DNA of 44,864 nucleotides from Maribacter sp. (GTDB lineage: Bacteria > Bacteroidota > Bacteroidia > Flavobacteriales > Flavobacteriaceae), in the NCBI GenBank assembly GCA_020629415.1, contig JAHDDL010000031.1:1-44864 (forward strand), in the 5' to 3' direction. Below, piece after piece: positions 7,089 through 16,302 of the stretch; positions within the stretch are counted from its first letter, which is position 1, and every line of letters begins with the position of its first letter. The notes beneath the pieces were generated by a model. That model was not told the DNA's origin. It saw only the letters and a list, made by a program, of their open reading frames with translations, and ran no database searches. A program made the position numbers and the translations under genes.

Positions 7089-9304
7089 AGATTTTATTTT
7101 TAAATAAAGCACTGAAAATCTTACTAGTCCCCATTGTAATTTTGGCGACTACCACTACCCTATACTCACAAAACCCGACACCAAAAAAAGACATACAACC
7201 TTATTTTGATCAAGCAAGAAAATTTAAAAATCAAGATAAAATTGACCTTGCTTTAGAAACACTGAATACGGCGGCAAACGAAGCCGAAAAAAGCGAAGAT
7301 GTCAAAGGTCTTATTGATAGCCTTCACGAACTAGCATTACTTTATTTAAAAATAGATAAAGAAGGTGACACCGAATTTTATTGGGATCGCGCTAGTGTTC
7401 TGCTAAAAGATATTGAATATCCTTACGGTGACGGTATGCATAAATATGTAGAAGCTATTCTGTTACATAGGAGTAATAGAAACTTTCAAGCTCTTTTTAT
7501 GCTCAATGAAGCTAAACAACTAAATAACGACCGTAATTTTTACAATAATTTATTATTGACCGAAGCAAGAGTATATCTCAGTTTGGAGAAGTATGACAGC
7601 GCTACCAAGAATTTAAATTCACTAATTGTAAATACTGATCTTTACGAAAAGGAATACCTTACAACACAAGCCTACTTAACACTTGCCGAATTAAATTTAA
7701 AAATCGATAATTTAACAGAAGCTGCCAAAAATGGAGAAAGCGCACTTGCTCTTGCGGTTGATAACGGATTTTTAGAAGATATCAAAAACGCCAACACCCT
7801 GTTGTCCTCGGTTTATGAAAAACTGGGACTTTACCAGAAATCGCTCGTAAACACACAAAACTTAGTGCAGCTTAAAGATTCTATTTTTAATATTGACAAA
7901 AATATTATTGAAGCCAAAACGGCCGATAAGATTAGAGATGATTATAAGACAGAAGAGATTGCACGCCAAGAAAAGAAAATTGAAGAACTAACAGAGTCTC
8001 AAAACAGGTCTGAACTTACGGCAATTTTAACTTCTGCATTTCTGATTATCATATCATTACTGGCGGTTACCCTATACAGAAACAACCAGATAAAATTAAA
8101 GACAAACGATCTTTTACAGACCAAAAATAAAGAGCTACAAATTGCTCGTGATGGTGCTGTACAAGCTATGGAAGCAAAGACCAACTTTCTTTCTACAGTA
8201 AGCCATGAGCTTAGAACTCCCCTCTATGCCGTTACCGGTCTCACTCATTTGTTGCTAGAAGAAAACCCAGAAGAGCACCAAAAAGAACATTTAAAGGCAT
8301 TAAAATTTTCAGGTGACTATCTTCTTAATTTTATAAATGACATTCTGCATATCAACAAGATTGATGCAAATAAATTAGAACCCCTTAATATGGAGTTCAA
8401 CCTTAACAAGGTCATTAATGAGGTAATCAACTCACTTGGTCAAAGCGCTAAATCTAACAAAACCAACCTGATCCTAGAGTATGATCAAGATATACCCAAC
8501 AAGTTATTGAGCGATCCTTTAAAACTCTCTCAAATTTTCATGAACCTTATTGGTAATTCTATCAAATTTACAAAAGGAGGAGAAGTAAAGGTTATTGTTA
8601 AACTATTGAACAAAGTAGAAGATGACATTACCATTTATTTTGAAGTAAAGGATAACGGTATAGGTATCTCAAAAGAGAAGCAAAAAAGTATTTTTGAAGG
8701 ATTTGAACAAGGCTCTATTCAAATTAACCGAGAATATGGCGGTACCGGTCTAGGCCTCACCATAGTAAAAAGTTTATTGAGCCTATTTGAAAGTAAAATT
8801 GAGCTTGAAAGCGAACTAGGCGAAGGCAGCTCTTTCTTCTTTGAAGTTAAAATGAAAAGCCTTGATGGTGACTCAGAAGATGTTTCTTTTGAGATTACAC
8901 CAAAGGATTATGACTTTAAAGGACTTCACTTATTAATTGTGGAAGACAATAAGATCAACCAAGTTATTACCAAAAAAATGCTATCTAAAAGGGATATGAC
9001 CAGTGATATTGCCAACAATGGTCATGAGGCGGTTACTGCAGCTCAAGAAAACGTATATGATGCCATATTGATGGATATTCATATGCCGGGTATTAGTGGA
9101 GAAGAGGCAACTATTCAAATTAGAAAATTTAATCAAGACACTCCTATAATTGCGTTAACGGCAATTTCCTTAGATGATAGTTTGGAAAGTTTCTATGCTG
9201 CCGGTTGTAACGACGTGGTTACCAAACCATTTAAACCAGATGTTTTTTACCAAAAAATAGGTGAGAACATTTTTGACAAAAAAGCTAAGAAGTCGTTGAC
9301 ATAA
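7085..9304 (+). CDS. TPR-containing hybrid sensor histidine kinase/response regulator
   Basis: A 739-residue membrane hybrid kinase. A signal peptide (1-29, ending TLYSQ) precedes a periplasmic region built of TPR-like helices (about 35-280) and a coiled coil, one membrane helix at about 311-332 (LTAILTSAFLIIISLLAVTL), a HisKA domain with phospho-acceptor His374 in SHELRTP, a HATPase domain with N-box NLIGNSIKF (487-495), G1 DNGIGIS (from 523) and G2 GGTGLGL (from about 552), and a C-terminal receiver domain with phospho-acceptor Asp664 (LMDIHMP) and Lys714 (TKPF). No DNA-binding domain is fused. The TTG start at 7085 gives a full signal peptide and overlaps the GAPDH stop (TTGA), suggesting coupling. 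Its 3' end overlaps the convergent lpxK by 20 bases. The signal sensed is unknown. Confidence 0.9.
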   Translation: MKILFLNKALKILLVPIVILATTTTLYSQNPTPKKDIQPYFDQARKFKNQDKIDLALETLNTAANEAEKSEDVKGLIDSLHELALLYLKIDKEGDTEFYWDRASVLLKDIEYPYGDGMHKYVEAILLHRSNRNFQALFMLNEAKQLNNDRNFYNNLLLTEARVYLSLEKYDSATKNLNSLIVNTDLYEKEYLTTQAYLTLAELNLKIDNLTEAAKNGESALALAVDNGFLEDIKNANTLLSSVYEKLGLYQKSLVNTQNLVQLKDSIFNIDKNIIEAKTADKIRDDYKTEEIARQEKKIEELTESQNRSELTAILTSAFLIIISLLAVTLYRNNQIKLKTNDLLQTKNKELQIARDGAVQAMEAKTNFLSTVSHELRTPLYAVTGLTHLLLEENPEEHQKEHLKALKFSGDYLLNFINDILHINKIDANKLEPLNMEFNLNKVINEVINSLGQSAKSNKTNLILEYDQDIPNKLLSDPLKLSQIFMNLIGNSIKFTKGGEVKVIVKLLNKVEDDITIYFEVKDNGIGISKEKQKSIFEGFEQGSIQINREYGGTGLGLTIVKSLLSLFESKIELESELGEGSSFFFEVKMKSLDGDSEDVSFEITPKDYDFKGLHLLIVEDNKINQVITKKMLSKRDMTSDIANNGHEAVTAAQENVYDAILMDIHMPGISGEEATIQIRKFNQDTPIIALTAISLDDSLESFYAAGCNDVVTKPFKPDVFYQKIGENIFDKKAKKSLT

Positions 9305-10286
9305 AATTTAACAGTTCCTTTTTCATTAGCAGGCCGTTATCCTCAAAAAACTTATGTTTTACTTCTATATAGTGTAATTTGGGCAATTTAGATTTAAGAC
9401 GAACGTAATCTTTCTCGGTCGTTAGTATACATTCTTTACTTTTTAGGACATCAATTTCCTTATCACTAAAGAAATGGTGGTCACTGAATTTCAAATGCTC
9501 AAACTTTAATCCTTCTAAACGCAAAAACGTTACTAAAGGCGCAGGATTGGCAATACCGGTTACCACCGTCACTTTTTTAGTTTTTAACGCATCTAAAGAT
9601 AGCGCTGAACCCTTTAACTGTTTATTATAGGACAGATAACTGAAAAATACTTTTTGATACAACTTAGGGCCTATGCCTTTCTTAATCGTTTCTCTTTCTG
9701 ACAACTGCATGCTTGCCGGGCATTTTGTAACTACAATCATATTTGCCCTATCTGCAGCACTTTTAGAATCTCTTAAATTACCTGTAGGCAAATACCAATC
9801 CTTAGTATACAAATCATCATAGGCCGTCAACAAAATGGAAAAATCCGGCTGTACCTTTCTATGCTGAAAGGCATCATCGAGCAAAATTACATCTGGAGAG
9901 ATCTTTTTTTCTAGTTGAGCGATTCCGTTTCTTCTGTCCGCATCAACGGCTACCGTAATCTCAGGGAATTTGTTTTTCAGTTGAAATGGTTCATCACCCA
10001 AATCTTCAACACTGGTATGTTCATTTGAAAGTATAAAACCTTGAGACTTTCTTTTATACCCCCTACTCAATATAGCCACCTTATAATTTTTGGCCAACTC
10101 TCTCACCAATAGTTCGATCATTGGGGTCTTACCTGTACCGCCTACACTTAAATTACCTACACAGATGGTTTTGGTTGTGAACGATTGAGAGGAAAAAACA
10201 CCCCAATCATACAAGCGATTCCTAAGAAAGACAATCAATCCGTAGATTAAAGAAATTGGAAAAAGAAGTTTTCGTAACACATGCAT
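9285..10286 (-). CDS. lpxK: Tetraacyldisaccharide 4'-kinase LpxK
   Basis: Inner-membrane-associated kinase that phosphorylates the 4' position of the lipid A disaccharide precursor with ATP. The N-terminal hydrophobic helix (about 8-22) anchors it; the P-loop GNLSVGGTGKTP is at 44-55; the conserved DDAFQHRKVQ motif and the FSDHHFFS motif follow, as in the family. Length 333 is normal. The ATG at 10286 is the first in frame and precedes the conserved N-terminus MHVLRKLLFPISLIYG. It is divergent from the Nif3-family gene and convergent with the sensor kinase, overlapping that gene's last 20 bases on the opposite strand. Confidence 0.95.
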   Translation of the reverse strand: MHVLRKLLFPISLIYGLIVFLRNRLYDWGVFSSQSFTTKTICVGNLSVGGTGKTPMIELLVRELAKNYKVAILSRGYKRKSQGFILSNEHTSVEDLGDEPFQLKNKFPEITVAVDADRRNGIAQLEKKISPDVILLDDAFQHRKVQPDFSILLTAYDDLYTKDWYLPTGNLRDSKSAADRANMIVVTKCPASMQLSERETIKKGIGPKLYQKVFFSYLSYNKQLKGSALSLDALKTKKVTVVTGIANPAPLVTFLRLEGLKFEHLKFSDHHFFSDKEIDVLKSKECILTTEKDYVRLKSKLPKLHYIEVKHKFFEDNGLLMKKELLNFMSTTS

Positions 10287-10307
10287 CAGAACGAAATTAT
10301 AATAATT

Positions 10308-10315
10308 TATCTTTG
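10308..10315 (+). promoter_or_regulatory. -7 promoter element of the Nif3 gene; decides its start
   Basis: TATCTTTG matches TAnnTTTG exactly, 21 bases before the ATG at 10337. Because it lies inside the longest possible ORF (which opens at 10256), it argues for 10337 as the true start. No -33 TTG at the ideal spacing is visible. Confidence 0.55.
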
Positions 10316-10336
10316 AATATCTTATTTTCTTATAAA

Positions 10337-11431
10337 ATGACCGTAAAAGACATCACCAAGATCTTAGAAGAATTTGCCCCACTGACCTATGCGGAAGATT
10401 TTGACAACGTAGGTTTACTTGTAGGTAACGCATCCAACAAGGTAAGCGGAGTATTGGTTACCTTAGATACCTTAGAAAATGTGGTAGACGAAGCCATAGC
10501 CAAAAAATGTAACCTGATCATAAGTTTTCACCCTATTATTTTCAGTGGCTTAAAGAAAATAACAGGAAAAAACTATGTTGAACGTGTAGTTATAAAAGCA
10601 ATTAAAAATGATATTGCCATCTACGCCAACCATACGGCACTTGATAATGCAAAAGAAGGTGTAAATGCAAAAATATGCGAAGTACTGGGCCTTTCTAATA
10701 CCAAGATACTTCTTCCTCAAAAAAGCACTATTAAAAAATTGACTACTTATATACCTAAAGATAACTTAGAGGAAGTAAAAAACGAACTATTTAAAGCCGG
10801 TGCGGGTAACATTGGCAATTATTCTGACTGTAGTTTTACCGTTGAGGGTACCGGAACTTACAAAGCAAACAATGATGCTACACCAGCAAAAGGAAGCATA
10901 GGTATTGCCCATACCGAAAGTGAGACTATGTTCACATGTGTCTTTGGCAAGAACGAAGAAGCTGCCGTAATAAGAGCACTGATGTCCTCCCACCCTTATG
11001 AAGAGGTCGCTTATGACATACAAACTATAGAAAATACCAACAAGCACATTGGCATGGGCATGATCGGTGAATTGAGCGAAGAAGTTACGGAAACCGATTT
11101 TCTGGACCATTTAAAGCTTAAAATGAACGCCGAATTGGTACGCCATTCCAATTTTTTGAATAAACCGATCAAAAAAGTAGCGGTACTGGGAGGTAGCGGG
11201 TCTTTTGCCATTGGCGCCGCAAAAGCGGCCGGAGCAGACGTATTTGTTACTGCAGACCTTAAATACCACCAATTTTACGAGGCTGAAAACCAAATAGTTT
11301 TGGCAGATATTGGACACTTTGAAACTGAGCAGTTTACAAAAAACCTTTTAGTTGATTATCTTACGAAAAAAATTCCTAATTTTGCAATCCATTTATCGGA
11401 AAGTATAACAAATCCCATCAATTATTTTTAA
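10337..11431 (+). CDS. Nif3-like dinuclear metal center protein (YqfO type)
   Basis: A 364-residue member of the Nif3/YbgI/YqfO family, cytosolic proteins with a two-metal site and no settled biochemical role (sometimes annotated GTP cyclohydrolase I type 2). Metal-ligand motifs are present: SFHPIIF (His65), ANHTALDNA (His99, Asp103) and the C-terminal DIGHFETEQF. The middle third (roughly 130-240) is the PII/CutA-like insert that marks the longer YqfO form. The start at 10337 gives MTVKDITKIL, the usual family N-terminus; the longer ORF opening at 10256 adds 27 residues and would begin upstream of the -7 element and overlap the lpxK start. The next gene begins one base after the stop, so they form an operon, a pairing often seen in bacteria. 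Confidence 0.93.
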   Translation: MTVKDITKILEEFAPLTYAEDFDNVGLLVGNASNKVSGVLVTLDTLENVVDEAIAKKCNLIISFHPIIFSGLKKITGKNYVERVVIKAIKNDIAIYANHTALDNAKEGVNAKICEVLGLSNTKILLPQKSTIKKLTTYIPKDNLEEVKNELFKAGAGNIGNYSDCSFTVEGTGTYKANNDATPAKGSIGIAHTESETMFTCVFGKNEEAAVIRALMSSHPYEEVAYDIQTIENTNKHIGMGMIGELSEEVTETDFLDHLKLKMNAELVRHSNFLNKPIKKVAVLGGSGSFAIGAAKAAGADVFVTADLKYHQFYEAENQIVLADIGHFETEQFTKNLLVDYLTKKIPNFAIHLSESITNPINYF

Positions 11432-11432
11432 T

Positions 11433-12212
11433 ATGGCAAAAAAAGAAGATTCGTCTGTAGAAGCAAAGTTAAGAGCATTATATGATTTGCAATTAATTGA
11501 TTCTAGGGTTGATGAAATAAGGAACGTTCGTGGCGAACTACCTTTAGAAGTAGAAGACTTGGAAGATGAAGTCCTTGGCCTAAAAACGAGAATGGATAAA
11601 CTTAAATCTGATTTAGAGAATATCAATTTCGAAATCGGTGCCAAGAAGAACCTTATTGAAGAAGCAAAGGCTTTAATTAAAAAATACGGCGAGCAGCAAA
11701 AAAATGTTCGTAACAGCAGAGAATTTAATTCTATCAGCAAAGAATTAGAATTTCAAGAATTAGAAATTCAATTGGCAGAAAAGAATATAAAAGAATTCAA
11801 AGCCCAAATCGATCAGAAAAAATCTGTTATTTCTGAAACCAAAGAGCGTTTATCTGAACGTGAAGCTCACCTTAAACACAAAAAAGGGGAATTAAACGCA
11901 ATTCTTGCAGAAACTGAGAAAGAAGAGAAAGCGTTACTAGAAGAGTCTATCAAATTTCAAGATAAAATTGAGGAACGTTTGGTAAAGGCCTATGCACGTA
12001 TTCGTAACAATGTTAAGAACGGTTTGGCAGTCGTACCAATTGAAAGAGGTGCTTCTGGTGGTTCTTTCTTTACCATTCCACCTCAGGTTCAAGTTGAGAT
12101 TGCTTCAAGAAAAAAAATCATTACAGATGAGCATAGCGGTCGTATTTTAGTTGACCCTACCCTTGCAGAAGAGGAAAGCGAGAAAATGCAAAAAATGTTC
12201 GCTAAACTATAA
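11433..12212 (+). CDS. Coiled-coil 'C4 zinc ribbon' family protein lacking all cysteines
   Basis: A 259-residue protein with a long antiparallel coiled coil (about 10-175, many K/E heptads) and a C-terminal domain aligned to the C4-type zinc ribbon (DUF164/CdsZ-like) family, which is often encoded beside Nif3. In typical members the ribbon reads like RGACGGCF...CPNCGRIL; here the equivalent positions read RGASGGSFFTIPP and DEHSGRIL, so all four zinc ligands are replaced and the whole protein contains no cysteine. The fold may persist without metal. The gene directly follows the Nif3 gene and ends in a strong terminator. The function of the family is poorly defined; a role in translation or ribosome hibernation has been proposed for some members. 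I am sure of the family and less sure of function. Confidence 0.85.
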   Translation: MAKKEDSSVEAKLRALYDLQLIDSRVDEIRNVRGELPLEVEDLEDEVLGLKTRMDKLKSDLENINFEIGAKKNLIEEAKALIKKYGEQQKNVRNSREFNSISKELEFQELEIQLAEKNIKEFKAQIDQKKSVISETKERLSEREAHLKHKKGELNAILAETEKEEKALLEESIKFQDKIEERLVKAYARIRNNVKNGLAVVPIERGASGGSFFTIPPQVQVEIASRKKIITDEHSGRILVDPTLAEEESEKMQKMFAKL

Positions 12213-12234
12213 TAGCCAACATTATACATATTTT

Positions 12235-12266
12235 AAAAAAGCCATCTTTTAAAGATGGCTTTTTTT
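12235..12266 (+). terminator. Intrinsic terminator after the Nif3 operon
   Basis: AAAAAAGCCATC (12235-12246) pairs with GATGGCTTTTTT across a TTTTAAA loop, followed by further T residues. The U-tract and flanking A-run could also make it work from the other strand. Confidence 0.87.
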
Positions 12267-12282
12267 GTTTACATTCATAATC

Positions 12283-12696
12283 ATGAATTTTCTTAAAACC
12301 AGTTTTATTCTTTTTATGATGCACAGTTTACATCTGCAAGCTCAAAACATATCTGACTTTAAATGGAAGAACAGAATTATAGTGCTTTATGAGCATGAGA
12401 ACAATACTGCCAAAGTGAAAAACGCTTTACAGCAAATTAATAATAGTACCAACAAATTAACCGAAAGAGATCTTGTAGTTTTCATCTACAAAAACGGGCT
12501 ACTATACACTAAAGAAAACAAAGAGACTACAATTCAAAATAATAACCTTGTACCATATTCTTATGACGGCTATATATTAATAGGAAAAGATGGCGGTATA
12601 AAATTTAAAAGCCACTATCCTTTTGATATAAAACAGGTTTTAGACCTTATTGACAGTATGCCCATGCGCAGAAGCGAAATGAAATCTAAAAATTAA
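12283..12696 (+). CDS. Exported DUF4174-domain protein
   Basis: A 137-residue protein with a signal peptide (MNFLKTSFILFMMHSLHLQAQ) and a small alpha/beta domain starting FKWKNRIIVLYEHE and continuing RDLVVFIYKNG and DGYILIGKDGGIKFK. This matches DUF4174, a thioredoxin-like exported family found largely in Bacteroidota and proteobacteria with no known function; the catalytic CxxC of thioredoxins is absent. I use the ATG at 12283; the TTG at 12265 would place six extra residues ahead of a good signal peptide and lies in the terminator T-run. The gene abuts kmo tail to tail, with stop codons at 12694-12696 and 12697-12699. Confidence 0.78.
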   Translation: MNFLKTSFILFMMHSLHLQAQNISDFKWKNRIIVLYEHENNTAKVKNALQQINNSTNKLTERDLVVFIYKNGLLYTKENKETTIQNNNLVPYSYDGYILIGKDGGIKFKSHYPFDIKQVLDLIDSMPMRRSEMKSKN

Positions 12697-14040
12697 TTAT
12701 TTTAAAAGATCAAGCATATAATCTTCTACTTCTTTACTATCCCATTTTTCTGCAATACCAGGTATTTTCATAACTTCTTGCATAATTTTTTCTTGAGCAT
12801 CACCCTCTGCAAGTGCTTCTACATAAGGTCTATTTGAAAAGGTTACCCTGCTGTACGCCGGCACCCATTTATCAGGATGTTTTGCTGCAAAATGTTTTTC
12901 AATTTTCTTTTGAAGCAAGAAATTAAGATCAGCTGTTTTACTACTCATTTCCACAAAATTGCGATAACTTAATTCCGCAATGGCATCTGCATTGGGTTTA
13001 CGCTTTTCTTGATAGACTTCAAAAATACGTTGCCAGTCATCACCTAACTCCTGTATTATTTCGTCCAAGACAAAAATATCTTCAAACCCGGCATTCATAC
13101 CTTGTCCGTAAAAAGGCACTACAGCATGAGCAGAATCGCCCACAAGGGCAACTTTGTCCCAATAACTCCACGGGTAGCACTTCATGGTAACCATGGCACT
13201 GGTAGGGTTCTTAAAAAAGTCTTCGGTCAAATTCTCAATATCATCTTTGACGTTAGGAAAATAAGTGTTGAAAAATTCTACTGCTTCTTTTTTTGTCCTT
13301 AAACTCTCAAAAGACACATCTCCTTCAAATGGCATAAACAACGTACAAGTAAAACTGCCATCTAAATTTGGCATTGCTATAAACATAAACTTACCGCGTG
13401 GCCAAATATGAAATGAGTTCTTATCCAGTTTATGTGAGCCATCTTCATTTGCAGGTATGGTCAATTCCTTATATCCTACATCAATGAAGTCCTGAGAATA
13501 ATCGAACCTGCTACGTCTTTGCATTTTATGACGTACTCTTGAGAAAGCACCGTCACAACCAAACACCAAATCAAAAGGATATTCTATCCACTCCCCTTTT
13601 TCCGTTTCTCCTGTATAAACTTTAGCTTCGGGCAAGTTAATATCCCAAACCTTCTCTTCAAAACGAAATTCTACCCCGTTCTTTTCGGCAAGATCGATCA
13701 TGCGTCTATTTAGTACGCCACGAGATATGGACCAAATTGCTTCGCCATCTTTACCGTACTTTTGAAAATATTGTTCTTTTCCAATAACATGCATTGCCCT
13801 CTTATCCAACGGTATGGCAATCTTTTTAATTTCTTCTTCAATGCCAACGGCCTTCAAAGCGTTCCAACCTCTATTGCTCATGGCAAGGTTTATAGATCTG
13901 CCTGAAAATTCCACGTTTCTAATATCAGGTCTGCGGTCAAATACCGTAATCTGATGTCCGTACCTTTTAAGATAGATGGCAAGCAAGGATCCTACCAAAC
14001 CTGAGCCAATTATGGCAATATTCTTTTTTTCCTGGGTCAT
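12697..14040 (-). CDS. kmo: Kynurenine 3-monooxygenase
   Basis: FAD- and NADPH-dependent hydroxylase converting L-kynurenine to 3-hydroxykynurenine, a step in tryptophan breakdown and de novo NAD synthesis. It has the N-terminal dinucleotide motif IIGSGLVGS (10-18) followed by FDRRPDIR, the kmo-type stretch GRSINLAMSNRGWNAL, and the second FAD motif LVGDSAHAVVPFYGQGMNAG near residue 300. The length of 447 fits bacterial Kmo proteins. I chose the ATG at 14040 (MTQEKKNIAI) over a TTG two codons upstream at 14046. No other kynurenine pathway gene is adjacent in this window. Confidence 0.93.
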   Translation of the reverse strand: MTQEKKNIAIIGSGLVGSLLAIYLKRYGHQITVFDRRPDIRNVEFSGRSINLAMSNRGWNALKAVGIEEEIKKIAIPLDKRAMHVIGKEQYFQKYGKDGEAIWSISRGVLNRRMIDLAEKNGVEFRFEEKVWDINLPEAKVYTGETEKGEWIEYPFDLVFGCDGAFSRVRHKMQRRSRFDYSQDFIDVGYKELTIPANEDGSHKLDKNSFHIWPRGKFMFIAMPNLDGSFTCTLFMPFEGDVSFESLRTKKEAVEFFNTYFPNVKDDIENLTEDFFKNPTSAMVTMKCYPWSYWDKVALVGDSAHAVVPFYGQGMNAGFEDIFVLDEIIQELGDDWQRIFEVYQEKRKPNADAIAELSYRNFVEMSSKTADLNFLLQKKIEKHFAAKHPDKWVPAYSRVTFSNRPYVEALAEGDAQEKIMQEVMKIPGIAEKWDSKEVEDYMLDLLK

Positions 14041-14196
14041 GTACAAGGCTTTAAGCCAACATTAATTCAATGTTAAAAATAGGCAATTATACCCTAATCT
14101 CAGGTATTACTTAAACAAACTAAACAAATCATTTTATCTATTGAATTAAATTTTTGTTTAAATTTTATATACTTTTATTGAACAAAATAAAATAAC

Positions 14197-14832
14197 TTGA
14201 AACATTTCACAAAAGAAAATCTATTAAACCTCCCAAGTAGATATAAAGCTCATCTAATTAATAGTTGTACCGGTTATAAATCTGCTAATCTCATTGGTTC
14301 AAAATCCAGCTCTGGCACAAGCAATTTGGCTATTTTTAATTCTGTAGTGCATATTGGTAGTTCCCCACCAATGTTAGGGTTTATATTAAGGCCATTGACC
14401 GTAAAAAGAAATACGTACAGCAACTTTAAAGAAACAGGTTTTTTTACTGTAAATCAGATAAATACTACTATCATAGAAGATGCACACCATACGGCCGCAA
14501 GTTATGATGAGCAAATATCAGAGTTCTCCAAAACCAATTTGACCGAAACTTATCTTGATAATTTTCAAGCTCCGTACGTTAAAGAAAGTGCCATTAAAAT
14601 TGGTTGTAGCTACGTCAATGAATATGAAATAAAAGAGAACGGCTGTTTACTTATTATCGGCGCCATTGAGCATATATACTTACCAGAGCAAATTCTTCAA
14701 AAGGATGGGTGGCTTTCTCTTGATAGAGCAGATACAGTTGCCATTAACGGTTTAGATGCTTACACATTACCAACACTTTTAGCTCGATTTGCATATGCCG
14801 AACCCGATGTACCGGTAAAATCCATAACATAA
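14197..14832 (+). CDS. Flavin reductase-like (FMN-binding split barrel) protein
   Basis: A 211-residue flavin reductase-domain protein, expected to bind FMN and reduce flavin with NAD(P)H. The characteristic early strand pattern [21 protein letters not shown] followed by [10 protein letters not shown] is visible at about residues 36-65, and the typical TGFFTVNQI segment at about 80-90. The start is the TTG at 14197 (MKHFTKENL); no ATG precedes the conserved region. A one-mismatch -7 element (TACTTTTA, 14170-14177) lies upstream. It is the first gene of the photolyase/cryptochrome cluster and overlaps the next ATG by one base (TAATG). It may supply reduced flavin to the photolyases; that is inference from position. 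Confidence 0.85.
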   Translation: MKHFTKENLLNLPSRYKAHLINSCTGYKSANLIGSKSSSGTSNLAIFNSVVHIGSSPPMLGFILRPLTVKRNTYSNFKETGFFTVNQINTTIIEDAHHTAASYDEQISEFSKTNLTETYLDNFQAPYVKESAIKIGCSYVNEYEIKENGCLLIIGAIEHIYLPEQILQKDGWLSLDRADTVAINGLDAYTLPTLLARFAYAEPDVPVKSIT

Positions 14833-14987
14833 TGGCGCATAAAAAAATACATCTTGCCACTAAAATTTGCATTACTTGTAAAAAACCGTTTACCTGGCGC
14901 AAAAAATGGGAACGTAACTGGGACGAAGTAAGATACTGCGGCGAAAAATGTAGGCGCAATAAACTTAAAAAAGAAAGAGATGAATAA
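14832..14987 (+). CDS. DUF2256 protein, short zinc-finger-like
   Basis: A 51-codon gene wedged between its neighbours: its ATG shares a base with the upstream stop (TAATG), and its last eight bases overlap the DASH start. The protein begins [20 protein letters not shown] and continues with [20 protein letters not shown]. Four cysteines, Cys13, Cys16, Cys36 and Cys40, form a CxxC...CxxxC zinc-binding pattern, and the tryptophan-rich core matches DUF2256, a family known for being encoded next to photolyase/cryptochrome genes. Its biochemical role is unknown. The tight overlaps imply translational coupling with the cryptochrome. Confidence 0.9.
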   Translation: MAHKKIHLATKICITCKKPFTWRKKWERNWDEVRYCGEKCRRNKLKKERDE

Positions 14988-16278
14988 TCTAATTTGGTTT
15001 AGAAACGATTTAAGGGTGCAAGACAATTCTTCTATAGCTAATGCAATTAAAAGCGGCACAAAAGTCATTGGTTTCTATTGTTTTGAATCGCTTTTTTTTG
15101 AAACAGATGAATTCGAGTTTAAAAGAACAGAAAAGTATCGGGCAAAATTTTTAATTGAAACTGTTGCACAACTAAGACAAGAACTTGAAAAACTTCATAT
15201 TCCGCTATTTATATATCACGGAAATTCAGCGGACTACCTACCCAATTTAATTCAGGAGCATGATATTGATTCCATTTTTTTACAAAAAGAATGGACTAGA
15301 GATGAGCAAGTTATAGTAGAAAATGTAAAGAACAAGTTGGATCGCACTATTAACTTTCATGAAGTATATGATCAATTTTTATTTCATCCAGATGATATAC
15401 CTTACAACAGTTTTGACACTATTCCAGATGTTTTTACAAACTTTAGAAAAAAGTGCGAAGTCAATGTAAAGGTTAGACCAGTTGTACAGGTGTTTGGCAA
15501 ATTACCCTCTAAAAATTTGATTGAAACGAATTGTAAAGTGCCAACTTTAGAAGACTTAGGTTTTAAAGATTTCCTTAGAAATGCCAACACAGCATTTCCT
15601 TTTAAAGGTGGTGAACTAGAAGCAACAAAACGGATACAGCATTATTTCTGGGAGACTAAAAAACTAAAATTTTATAAAAAAACAAGGAACGGATTAATTG
15701 GCATCGATTACAGTTCAAAATTATCTGCTTGGCTTGCAAACGGCAGTATTTCACCAAGAACTATTTACTGGGAAATCTTGAAATTCGAAAAGGAAATCAT
15801 TAAAAATCAAGATACTTATTGGCTAATCTTTGAATTGATCTGGAGAGATTATTTTAAGTACATATCTCTAAAATACAATGATGTCATTTTTAAATTAGGT
15901 GGCATATTAAACCGTACTTACGATCCTGTAACCAATGAGAAAGCTAAACATACTTGGATCAATGGTTTAACTAAAGAACCATTTGTAAATGCCAATATGA
16001 AAGAGCTATTGGAAACCGGATGGATGAGCAATAGAGGTAGACAGAACGTAGCTAGTTTCTGGTCCAAAGAATTAGAACAAGACTGGCGTATGGGCGCTGC
16101 CTATTTTGAAAGTATGCTTATAGATTATGATGTACATAGTAATTGGGGAAACTGGATGTATGCTAGCGGGGTAGGCAATGATCCAAGAAACCGCAAATTC
16201 AACATTAAGTTACAAGCGGAAAGGTATGATGCTACAGGCAAATATCAACGATTATGGTTACAGGAAAAATTATTTTAG
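14980..16278 (+). CDS. cryD: Cryptochrome DASH / photolyase family protein
   Basis: A 432-residue blue-light flavoprotein of the DASH group, which binds FAD and usually a methenyltetrahydrofolate antenna and repairs cyclobutane dimers mainly in single-stranded DNA. The N-terminal alpha/beta antenna domain begins [12 protein letters not shown]. The C-terminal FAD domain shows [12 protein letters not shown] (from 288), [24 protein letters not shown] (about 337-360; NRGRQN at 351-356) and [11 protein letters not shown], then NDPRNRKFN, all typical of DASH proteins. The gene overlaps the DUF2256 frame and is followed 24 bases later by the second photolyase gene. Whether it mainly signals or repairs cannot be told from sequence. 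Confidence 0.93.
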   Translation: MNNLIWFRNDLRVQDNSSIANAIKSGTKVIGFYCFESLFFETDEFEFKRTEKYRAKFLIETVAQLRQELEKLHIPLFIYHGNSADYLPNLIQEHDIDSIFLQKEWTRDEQVIVENVKNKLDRTINFHEVYDQFLFHPDDIPYNSFDTIPDVFTNFRKKCEVNVKVRPVVQVFGKLPSKNLIETNCKVPTLEDLGFKDFLRNANTAFPFKGGELEATKRIQHYFWETKKLKFYKKTRNGLIGIDYSSKLSAWLANGSISPRTIYWEILKFEKEIIKNQDTYWLIFELIWRDYFKYISLKYNDVIFKLGGILNRTYDPVTNEKAKHTWINGLTKEPFVNANMKELLETGWMSNRGRQNVASFWSKELEQDWRMGAAYFESMLIDYDVHSNWGNWMYASGVGNDPRNRKFNIKLQAERYDATGKYQRLWLQEKLF

Positions 16279-16302
16279 TTCAACCTAAAAAACAAACTGA
16301 AA

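Noticed and set aside
12265..12282. Upstream TTG start for the DUF4174 protein
   Set aside because: It lies in the terminator T-run and adds residues in front of a complete signal peptide starting at ATG 12283.
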